This document shows, one piece after another, positions 1 through 4,903 of a DNA stretch of 7,482 nucleotides; position 1 is the stretch's first letter; each line of letters starts with the position of its first letter. The notes below the pieces were generated by a model. That model was not told where the DNA came from and searched no databases. It saw nothing but the letters and a program-made list of their open reading frames with translations. The DNA comes from CAXTTV01 sp964247295 (GTDB lineage Bacteria > Chloroflexota > Ktedonobacteria > Ktedonobacterales > Ktedonobacteraceae): NCBI GenBank assembly GCA_964247295.1, contig CAXTTV010000224.1, positions 1 through 7,482 of the forward strand, in the 5' to 3' direction. The position numbers were made by a program, and so were the translations under genes.

Positions 1-6
1 TACCAT
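1..6 (-). CDS. Start of a divergent gene, cut off by the left edge
   Basis: Only the first two codons (ATG GTA, Met-Val) are inside the window, so the product cannot be named. The call rests on initiation signals read on the minus strand: a strong SD GAAAGGAG at 22-15, an 8-nt spacer, then ATG at 6-4, with a sigma70-like promoter further upstream at 69-42. Promoter, expected transcription start near 35, SD and ATG are in the right order and spacing. The gene would be divergent from the peptidase gene at 213 and would share its roughly 200-bp intergenic region. It could still be a chance arrangement, since no coding sequence can be checked. Confidence 0.45.
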
Positions 7-41
7 CTCTGTGACTCCTTTCTTCTTATCTTTCTATTCTT

Positions 42-69
42 ATTATGTCTAAGAATACCGGAAGTACAA
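42..69 (-). promoter_or_regulatory. Candidate sigma70-type promoter for the left-edge gene
   Basis: On the minus strand the boxes are TTGTAC (69-64), a 16-nt spacer and CATAAT (47-42). The -10 box matches 5 of 6 consensus positions and the -35 box only the TTG core. The predicted start near position 35 gives a short leader that includes the SD at 22-15. AT-rich sequence around it makes chance -10 matches common, so the support comes mainly from the placement relative to the SD and ATG. Confidence 0.4.
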
Positions 70-169
70 CAGAAGGATATAGGTCAATTGCCATATATTT
101 TGCTTATATGTTGATAAAAAATTGAAACACCTTTTCCGGGCTATACATATATGCATGCGGATTATAGAG

Positions 170-195
170 CATTATTTATACTGGTCTAAATAATG
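170..195 (+). promoter_or_regulatory. Perfect 9-bp inverted repeat just before the peptidase gene SD
   Basis: CATTATTTA (170-178) and TAAATAATG (187-195) are exact reverse complements separated by 8 nt (TACTGGTC). The repeat ends 3 nt before the GGAGGAG SD at 199-205. It could be a dimeric repressor operator or an RNA hairpin next to the ribosome-binding site. It has no U-tract, so it is not an intrinsic terminator. AT-rich arms make a stable RNA stem less likely than a DNA-binding site. Confidence 0.5.
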
Positions 196-212
196 ATGGG
201 AGGAGTTTTCCT

Positions 213-686
213 ATGTTTGAGGTACTCTCTTCTAGCTCTAAAGCGAAGCCCGGCACAATTATTTGGACACGAGATCTACCAGATCTTTTAGAGAAACTCT
301 GGTGCGAATACTTCGCTGATGTGCCACGTCTTAACAAAGTACAGATTGCGTACGCCTCTCCCTGGAAGCGTCGGCTTGGAATGATCAAGATGACCCTTGA
401 TGAGAGCGTTTCCTTTATTGGCATTAATCGGTTGCTTCGGCACCCTCAAGTTCCAGAGGCTGTCCTGGTCACAACTGTTGCTCATGAGATGGCACACTAC
501 GCTCATGGTTTTGGATCGCCATTGCCCCGGCTCTTCGCACATCCTCACGCCAACAATGTGATCGACAAGGAGTTAGAAAAACGCCACCTGGGAGAGATGG
601 CGAGACTCTGTAATCAGTGGATTGATCAAGAATGGTTCACATTCTATGCCAATCGTGCAACGCTTACAAAACAAAGCTCATGCTGA
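213..686 (+). CDS. SprT-like zinc metallopeptidase (HExxH), small, no C-terminal zinc ribbon
   Basis: The 157-aa product carries the gluzincin motif HEMAH at residues 91-95, preceded by a hydrophobic helix (AVLVTTVA, 83-90) and followed by an HPH at 110-112 that could supply the third zinc ligand. Glu92 would be the catalytic base. The arrangement (a strand with MIKMTLDES, then a helix with RHPQVP, then HExxH and a distal His) resembles SprT-like proteins. The Cys-rich zinc ribbon found at the end of SprT itself is absent: the only cysteines are 31, 133 and 157. There is no signal peptide or membrane helix, so it is probably cytoplasmic. SD GGAGGAG at 199-205 fixes the ATG start. The rho promoter begins 6 nt after the stop, so some read-through into rho is possible. 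Substrate and biological role are unknown; the family assignment rests on the motif and general layout only. Confidence 0.7.
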   Translation: MFEVLSSSSKAKPGTIIWTRDLPDLLEKLWCEYFADVPRLNKVQIAYASPWKRRLGMIKMTLDESVSFIGINRLLRHPQVPEAVLVTTVAHEMAHYAHGFGSPLPRLFAHPHANNVIDKELEKRHLGEMARLCNQWIDQEWFTFYANRATLTKQSSC

Positions 687-691
687 GTCTC

Positions 692-720
692 TTGACACTC
701 ATGTATGCATATGGTATATT
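692..720 (+). promoter_or_regulatory. Strong sigma70-type promoter with extended -10, reading into the rho leader
   Basis: TTGACA (692-697) matches the -35 consensus exactly. A 17-nt spacer ends in TGG, giving an extended -10 TGn, and the -10 box TATATT (715-720) matches 5 of 6. Expected transcription start is near 727, which leaves about 264 nt before the rho GTG. The spacer contains the 8-bp palindrome TATGCATA (704-711). This is the best promoter match in the window. Confidence 0.8.
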
Positions 721-753
721 CATGCTAGCTCCTAACATGTGCATCCACACTAT

Positions 754-770
754 ATGCACTTTAAGTGCAT
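754..770. promoter_or_regulatory. 17-nt palindrome in the early rho leader
   Basis: ATGCACTT (754-761) and AAGTGCAT (763-770) are exact reverse complements around a single T. It lies about 27-43 nt downstream of the predicted transcription start. As DNA it has the form of a dimeric operator; as RNA it could form a 7-bp stem with a 3-nt loop. No U-tract follows, so it is not an intrinsic terminator. No regulator can be named from the sequence. Confidence 0.45.
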
Positions 771-840
771 TGCGCGTAGTCCCACCAGATGGTTTTATTG
801 TATATTATTGCGCTGTACATAAAGGACCTTGGCAGCGGCC

Positions 841-940
841 TACGCCTCTTTCACCCGACAAAACCTGATTGTCGCCACATGTTTTTCCTTTTCCAATCGA
901 CCAGCTCATTTTCCCACCAACCCTTTATGTTCAACACAGA
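841..940 (+). promoter_or_regulatory. C-rich, G-poor rut-like tract in the rho leader
   Basis: By hand count these 100 nt contain about 35 C and 10 G, with runs such as TTCCCACCAACCCTTT at 911-926 that lack G altogether. Such C>G, poorly structured RNA is the known loading signal for Rho. It is untranslated if rho starts at 991 and no upstream ORF is used, which leaves it accessible. Rho controlling its own gene by early termination is established in E. coli; that it happens here is inference from composition and position. Confidence 0.45.
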
Positions 941-993
941 AAGGAGGAAGGGCGTATTGTTCCCCTCGGATTCGTTTCGCCCTACGCACCGTG
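941..993 (+). promoter_or_regulatory. Split rho ribosome-binding region: SD and GTG bridged by a perfect stem
   Basis: The SD AAGGAGG (941-947) is 43 nt before the rho GTG (991-993), too far for normal initiation, and no other in-frame ATG, GTG or TTG lies between them. AGGGCG (949-954) and CGCCCT (978-983) are perfectly complementary. If they pair, 35 nt are looped out and the SD-to-GTG distance becomes 1 + 7 = 8 nt, which is optimal. A comparable hairpin-shortened SD spacing is known from phage T4 gene 38. The loop (955-977) contains a TTG 9 nt from the same SD, so the unfolded RNA could start a different frame. Confidence 0.55.
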
Positions 994-1016
994 AACATCG
1001 CAGAGTTAGAAACTAA
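957..1016 (+). CDS. Possible rho leader peptide, TTG start, overlapping the rho start
   Basis: TTG at 957 lies 9 nt after the SD AAGGAGG (941-947) and opens a 19-codon frame ending in TAA at 1014-1016, 26 nt inside rho in another reading frame. The peptide would be basic and rich in Arg and His at its end (residues 8-18 hold five Arg and two His). It has the best unfolded spacing to the only strong SD in the leader. E. coli rho also has an upstream leader ORF (rhoL), but no sequence relationship is claimed. Without conservation data it may be a chance ORF. The same frame is open upstream to an ATG at 927, which lacks an SD. Confidence 0.25.
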   Translation: MFPSDSFRPTHREHRRVRN

Positions 1017-2250
1017 AACGTTAACGGAGCTGCGCGACCTTGCTCGCGACCTCGAACTCTCCGGCTTCTCTACCCTCAAAAAACAAGACCTCGTATTTCG
1101 GCTTCTCCAGGTGCATACAGAGCAGCAAGGCAACATCTTTAGTGCCGGCGTTCTGGAGATTGTCGAGGACGGCTTTGGCTTTTTACGCCAGGAGCGGTTC
1201 CTCCCCGGTAATATGGATGTCTATGTGTCTCAGTCTCAGATCCGCCGCTTCGGGCTCCGGACTGGAGATATGGTCTCGGGTCAGGTTCGCCCTCCCAAAG
1301 ACAATGAGAAATATTATGGCCTGTTACGCGTCGAGGCTATTAATGGCATCAATCCCGATGAGGCAAAGCGCCGTCCCCATTTCGATAATCTCACTCCGAT
1401 TTTTCCGCGTGAGATGTTTAATCTGGAGACCAGCCCCGCTAATATTTCGGGTCGGATTATTAATCTGGTCGCGCCTATCGGTCGCGGTCAGCGCGGTCTG
1501 ATCGTCTCTCCTCCTAAGGCTGGTAAGACGATGCTGTTGAAGGCGATCGCGAATTCAATCACGGAAAATTCCAGTGATGTCCATCTGATGATCGCGCTGA
1601 TCGGTGAGCGGCCTGAAGAGGTGACCGATATGAAACGCTCGGTTCGCGCGGAGGTGATTAGCTCGACGTTCGATGAGCCAACCGAGGCCCATACCCGTGT
1701 GGCTGAGATGGTCCTGGAACGCGCGAAACGTCTGGTTGAAAGCGGACGCGATGTGGTGATTCTTCTCGATAGTATTACTCGCCTCAGCCGTGCTTATAAT
1801 CTGGCGGTCCAACCCAGTGGCCGGACTCTCTCCGGTGGTCTTGATCCTAGTGCCCTCTTCCCTCCCAAACGCTTCTTTGGTGCCGCTCGTAAACTCGAAG
1901 AAGGTGGAAGTCTGACGGTGATCGCGACAACACTTGTCGATACCGGAAGCCGTATGGATGATGTGATCTATGAGGAGTTTAAGGGGACCGGTAATATGGA
2001 GCTGGTGCTCAACCGCAAGCTGGCCGAGCGCCGCGTTTTCCCCGCGATCGACATTTCACTCTCCAGCACCCGCCGCGAGGAGTTGCTGCTTGACGAGAAG
2101 ACGATGCGCGCGGTTGTGGTGATGCGACGGATGTTCTCTACACTTGCTGATCAACGAGGTCTTGAGGCGATGGAGGCGTTGCTCCAGCATATGTCAAAGA
2201 CGAGTAATAATATGGAGTTTCTGGCGACTCTGAATAAAAGCATTTTGTAA
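991..2250 (+). CDS. rho: Transcription termination factor Rho
   Basis: This is the hexameric RNA-dependent ATPase that binds C-rich nascent RNA and pulls it from RNA polymerase. From the GTG at 991 the protein is 419 aa, the same length as E. coli Rho, and begins MNIAELETKTLTELR, matching the usual Rho N-terminus; longer in-frame extensions do not look Rho-like. Residues 1-46 are the N-terminal helical domain; 47-118 the OB-fold RNA site with GFGFLR at 61-66 and DVYVS at 76-80. The Walker A PPKAGKT is at 174-180, catalytic ERPEEVT at 206-212, Walker B ILLDS at 257-261 with Arg264, the Q-loop near 274-285 and the R-loop KGTGN at 331-335. One oddity is Gly205 directly before the catalytic Glu206, where E. 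coli has Asp210. The start has no close SD; see the bridged SD. Identification is secure; the GTG start is very likely. Confidence 0.97.
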   Translation: MNIAELETKTLTELRDLARDLELSGFSTLKKQDLVFRLLQVHTEQQGNIFSAGVLEIVEDGFGFLRQERFLPGNMDVYVSQSQIRRFGLRTGDMVSGQVRPPKDNEKYYGLLRVEAINGINPDEAKRRPHFDNLTPIFPREMFNLETSPANISGRIINLVAPIGRGQRGLIVSPPKAGKTMLLKAIANSITENSSDVHLMIALIGERPEEVTDMKRSVRAEVISSTFDEPTEAHTRVAEMVLERAKRLVESGRDVVILLDSITRLSRAYNLAVQPSGRTLSGGLDPSALFPPKRFFGAARKLEEGGSLTVIATTLVDTGSRMDDVIYEEFKGTGNMELVLNRKLAERRVFPAIDISLSSTRREELLLDEKTMRAVVVMRRMFSTLADQRGLEAMEALLQHMSKTSNNMEFLATLNKSIL

Positions 2251-2258
2251 GGGTGATC

Positions 2259-2305
2259 GGGGAAACATTCCCTTTCCCCCTGTGTGGCTGTCCTACCCAG
2301 GACAG
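2259..2305 (+). terminator. Two hairpins after rho, no U-tract
   Basis: Stem one is GGGGAAA (2259-2265) with TTTCCCC (2273-2279) and a 7-nt loop. Stem two is CTGTCCT (2288-2294) with AGGACAG (2299-2305) and a 4-nt loop. Both are perfect 7-bp stems. Neither is followed by a run of T, so they do not form a classic intrinsic terminator. They may slow polymerase, protect the rho mRNA 3' end, or act in a Rho-dependent terminator. No promoter is recognisable between them and the aldehyde dehydrogenase start at 2397. Confidence 0.35.
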
Positions 2306-2396
2306 TGATGCGCATTCCCTTCTCCGCATACTATGGGATAGCCACTACCTTCTCTTTCATAACTCCTTGATGCTTTTCCCGCAGGAGATTTTTCCT

Positions 2397-3887
2397 ATGA
2401 CCACAACGGCAGGCATTTTTTTTAATTCGATCGGCGGCCAATGGCGACACGCCGAAGACGGTCAGACATTCCCCAACTATAATCCCGCGACCGGCGAACT
2501 CATTGGACACTTTCCTCTCTCGACCGCTAACGATGCTCACGCTGCGGTCGCCGCCGCCCATAAAGCGTTTGCGAGCTGGCGGCTGGTTCCGGCCCCGAAG
2601 CGGGGAGAGATCCTCTATCGCGTTGGCGCTCTTCTCACCCACTATAAAGACGATCTGGCACACACTATGACGCAGGAGATGGGGAAGATCCTTAAGGAGA
2701 CGCGCGGAGATGTGCAGGAGGGGATCGATATGGCGTACTATATGGCCGGTGAGGGCCGCCGCCTGTTTGGCTATAGCGTTCCCGTCGAGCTTCCCAATAA
2801 GTCTGGCGTGGCAATGCGAGATCCCGTTGGTGTGGTCGCGTGCATTACGCCCTGGAATTTCCCAATGGCGATCCCTACCTGGAAAATGTTTCCAGCCCTT
2901 GTCGCTGGCAATACGGTGGTGCTGAAACCGGCCAGCGATACACCATTGAGCGCGTATCGGCTGGTAGAGATCCTCTATGAGGCGGGAATCCCGGAGGGCG
3001 TTGTAAACATTGTGTTTGGCCCCGGTGATCCCGTTGGCGAGACGCTGATCCACCATCCCGATGTCTCAATTATTTCTTTTACTGGCTCCACAGAGATGGG
3101 CCGCCATGTCGCTGTTGAGGCGGCGCAATCTTTGAAACGCGTCTCTCTGGAAATGGGCGGGAAAAATGCTGTCATTGTGATGGATGACGCCGATCTGGAT
3201 CTGGCGGTTGAGGGGATTCTCTGGAGCGCCTATGGAACTACAGGCCAACGATGTACCGCCTGTAGCCGTGTAATCGTCCACAAGGCGGTCTCCCAGGCAT
3301 TGATAGATAAACTACTACCCCGCGTTCAGGCATTGCGCTTGGGAAACGGTCTGGACGAAAATGTGGATGTCGGCCCCGTCGTGAACCGCAGCCAGCTTGA
3401 AAAGATTCATAGCTATGTACAGATCGGCACTGCCGAGGGCGCGACCCTTCTAACCGGCGGCGGCTTCCAACAGGACGGGGATCTGGCAAATGGAACCTTT
3501 TATCGCCCCACACTTTTCACTCACGTCCGGCCCGAGATGCGGATCGCGACGGAAGAGATTTTTGGACCAGTCCTCTCGGTCATCAAGGTTGAGGATCTGG
3601 ATGAGGCGATTACGGTCAACAATAATACCCCCTATGGGCTCTCTAGCGCTATTTATAGCCAGAATATCAATACGGTGGAGCACGCCAAACGGGATATTAC
3701 TACGGGCATTATTTATGTTAATTCAGGAACTACGGGAGCGGAGATCCAGTTCCCCTTTGGTGGAACGCGTGGGACCGGGAACGGACACCGCGAGGCGGGT
3801 CTGGCGGGATTAGATGTCTTCACTGAGTGGAAGGTTGATTACACCGACTACAGTGGCAAACTCCAGAAGGCCCAGATCGACGCCTGA
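2397..3887 (+). CDS. NAD(P)-dependent aldehyde dehydrogenase
   Basis: This oxidises an aldehyde to a carboxylic acid in the cytoplasm; the physiological substrate cannot be read from the sequence. The 496-aa length is typical of the superfamily. Key residues are present: oxyanion-hole Asn154 in PWNFP (152-156), cofactor-binding Lys177 in VLKPAS, FTGST at 228-232, general base Glu252 in LEMGGK, nucleophile Cys286 in GQRC (283-286), and EEIFGPV at 386-392. The Glu-Cys distance of 34 is the family norm. The tail GTGNGHREAG (459-468) followed by LDVFTEWK recalls uncharacterised bacterial ALDHs near the ketoglutarate-semialdehyde and ALDH7 groups; I am not sure which. The ATG at 2397 is chosen because AGGAG lies at 2383-2387. 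The reading frame stays open upstream to 2253, but that part does not resemble ALDH. It follows rho by 146 nt and converges with the minus-strand gene at 3921. Confidence 0.93.
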   Translation: MTTTAGIFFNSIGGQWRHAEDGQTFPNYNPATGELIGHFPLSTANDAHAAVAAAHKAFASWRLVPAPKRGEILYRVGALLTHYKDDLAHTMTQEMGKILKETRGDVQEGIDMAYYMAGEGRRLFGYSVPVELPNKSGVAMRDPVGVVACITPWNFPMAIPTWKMFPALVAGNTVVLKPASDTPLSAYRLVEILYEAGIPEGVVNIVFGPGDPVGETLIHHPDVSIISFTGSTEMGRHVAVEAAQSLKRVSLEMGGKNAVIVMDDADLDLAVEGILWSAYGTTGQRCTACSRVIVHKAVSQALIDKLLPRVQALRLGNGLDENVDVGPVVNRSQLEKIHSYVQIGTAEGATLLTGGGFQQDGDLANGTFYRPTLFTHVRPEMRIATEEIFGPVLSVIKVEDLDEAITVNNNTPYGLSSAIYSQNINTVEHAKRDITTGIIYVNSGTTGAEIQFPFGGTRGTGNGHREAGLAGLDVFTEWKVDYTDYSGKLQKAQIDA

Positions 3888-3920
3888 GTAAACACATGTC
3901 TAAACTGGTGAGAGCAGGAG

Positions 3921-4430
3921 TTACAGGGTAACCCGGTTCCCACCAGCCGGCATGGTAAACCTGAGGAAGCCCCCACGTGCGAGTTTAGCGCTGATGACGG
4001 CGATGGTGTAGAAGGAGAGGAGCAGGGCGGCGGTCCTTCCCTCATATATAGCGTAATCCCCCAGACTTAAGTGAGCAGGCCCGCTGGCAAATAGCCTTGT
4101 CAGGACTGACCCTTGCGAGCCTCCATCCAATGGGGAGAGCGCCAGGCCCAGCGTGAGCGAGATTACGATGTCTATACCCAGGCAGATCAGGGCGATCCGC
4201 AGCCCCAATAACCAGAAGCGTTTACTGAGACGCTCACGCTTGCTTGACTCGATCCGAAATGCGGCCCACAATGGCCCAATAAAATATTGAAATGAGAGAA
4301 AAAGCAAGGGAGCTATAATAAACACCCAATCGGGGAAGGCGGCGGGGGAGATAAGCGCGCCCAGGCGTCCCAGCGTGTAGAGGATAACGCCCTCTACGAC
4401 GCCGCGTCGGTAACTAGTTTTGTAAAACAT
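3921..4430 (-). CDS. Membrane protein of unknown function, about four transmembrane helices
   Basis: I do not recognise this 169-aa protein. Hydrophobic segments lie at about residues 10-29, 34-56, 72-99 and 131-149. The basic stretch at 59-71 (SSKRERLSKR within it), the Lys/Arg-containing N-terminus and the basic C-terminal region fit a topology with both ends inside the cell, leaving an outer loop at about 100-130. There is no enzymatic motif. The ATG at 4430 is chosen over an ATG at 4502 because the longer form would overlap the FmdB gene by 31 nt. The SD before 4430 is weak (GGGAT on the minus strand), so translation may depend on coupling to the FmdB gene, whose stop is 41 nt upstream. 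It ends 33 nt from the aldehyde dehydrogenase stop, tail to tail. Confidence 0.65.
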   Translation of the reverse strand: MFYKTSYRRGVVEGVILYTLGRLGALISPAAFPDWVFIIAPLLFLSFQYFIGPLWAAFRIESSKRERLSKRFWLLGLRIALICLGIDIVISLTLGLALSPLDGGSQGSVLTRLFASGPAHLSLGDYAIYEGRTAALLLSFYTIAVISAKLARGGFLRFTMPAGGNRVTL

Positions 4431-4471
4431 GGTGTATCCCAGTGTTTCAAGCCAAATGACGGATATGTTAC

Positions 4472-4705
4472 TTAATGACAGCCGCAGCTCCCACCGCCGC
4501 AACCACAGCCCCCACCAATTTCATCTGACATCGAGTTTTCTCCATAAGAGTCACCCATGCCTTTATGCGTGGCGAAAACGGAGAGCAGACGACGCACTTT
4601 CTCGCTGTGGCATTTCATACAGATTACGTCATCGGCGTGCTTGTGATTGACTAATAGCTCAAATTTAGATTTGCAATCCGAGCAGTAATACTCGTACAAT
4701 GGCAT
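4472..4705 (-). CDS. FmdB-family zinc-ribbon protein
   Basis: This small protein (77 aa) starts MPLYEYYCSDC, the hallmark of the FmdB/CxxC_CxxC_SSSS zinc-ribbon family. The zinc site is formed by Cys8, Cys11, Cys29 and Cys32 (two CxxC pairs). After a linker the C-terminus (65-77) is a Gly/Cys-rich tail with four cysteines (CGCGGGSCGCH). The founding member was described as a putative regulator of the formamidase operon, but the family function is poorly known and no specific role should be inferred. An SD GGAGGA at 4719-4714 with an 8-nt spacer fixes the ATG at 4705; the long in-frame extension upstream reads through the promoter and hairpin region and is not coding. It is the first gene of a probable two-gene unit with the membrane protein at 4430. 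Confidence 0.88.
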   Translation of the reverse strand: MPLYEYYCSDCKSKFELLVNHKHADDVICMKCHSEKVRRLLSVFATHKGMGDSYGENSMSDEIGGGCGCGGGSCGCH

Positions 4706-4753
4706 AGAAATGTTCCTCCGATTTACGGCAAAAGCTGAAAAATAGCACCTCTC

Positions 4754-4782
4754 ATTGTAGTGGGTAGTGTGGATGTCGTCAA
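4754..4782 (-). promoter_or_regulatory. Sigma70-type promoter for the FmdB gene and membrane protein gene
   Basis: On the minus strand TTGACG (4782-4777), a 17-nt spacer and TACAAT (4759-4754) give 5 of 6 matches in both boxes. Transcription should start near 4747, leaving a leader of about 40 nt that carries the SD of the FmdB gene. The -35 box lies 9 nt from the first of the three hairpins at 4792-4860. Confidence 0.7.
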
Positions 4783-4785
4783 GTG

Positions 4786-4860
4786 TTGATTCCCGCCTTC
4801 GGTGGGGGAAGGATGGGATGCGAGCTCTGCTCGCGCTCTGTCTGGGGACTAGCTGTCCCC
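4786..4860. repeat. REP-like element of three adjacent hairpins between divergent genes
   Basis: Stem one: CCCGCC (4792-4797) with GGTGGG (4801-4806), one G-U pair, loop TTC. Stem two: GCGAGC (4820-4825) with GCTCGC (4829-4834), loop TCT. Stem three: GGGGAC (4844-4849) with GTCCCC (4855-4860), loop TAGCT. Stems two and three are perfect. Opening with GATTCCCGCCTTCGG, the element resembles widespread REP-type intergenic repeats, whose minus-strand translation gives strings like HRRREST, as here. It would lie in the ychF 5' leader, or between ychF and its promoter. Whether it is repeated in this genome cannot be seen from one window. Confidence 0.5.
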
Positions 4861-4903
4861 TGCACTCCTGCCTGCTTCCATTTTTGAAAAAGGATTTGTG
4901 ACT

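Noticed and set aside
122..149. Promoter for the peptidase gene using TTGAAA
   Set aside because: The only -10 candidates are TATACA at a 14-nt spacing or TACATA at 16 nt with 3 of 6 matches; neither is convincing in such AT-rich sequence.
632..868. Small ORF across the peptidase stop and rho promoter
   Set aside because: It starts inside the peptidase gene without an SD, runs through the strong promoter and has no domain; not coding.
829..990. N-terminal extension of Rho back to a TTG at 829
   Set aside because: The extra 54 residues do not resemble any Rho N-terminus, there is no SD before 829, and starting at GTG 991 gives the canonical length and first residues.
2253..2396. N-terminal extension of the aldehyde dehydrogenase
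   Set aside because: The added residues run through two hairpins and are not ALDH-like; a good SD lies directly before the ATG at 2397.
2331..3056. Long minus-strand ORF inside the aldehyde dehydrogenase gene (241 codons)
   Set aside because: It is fully antisense to a clear enzyme gene with intact catalytic residues, lacks its own SD and has no recognisable domain; a shadow frame.
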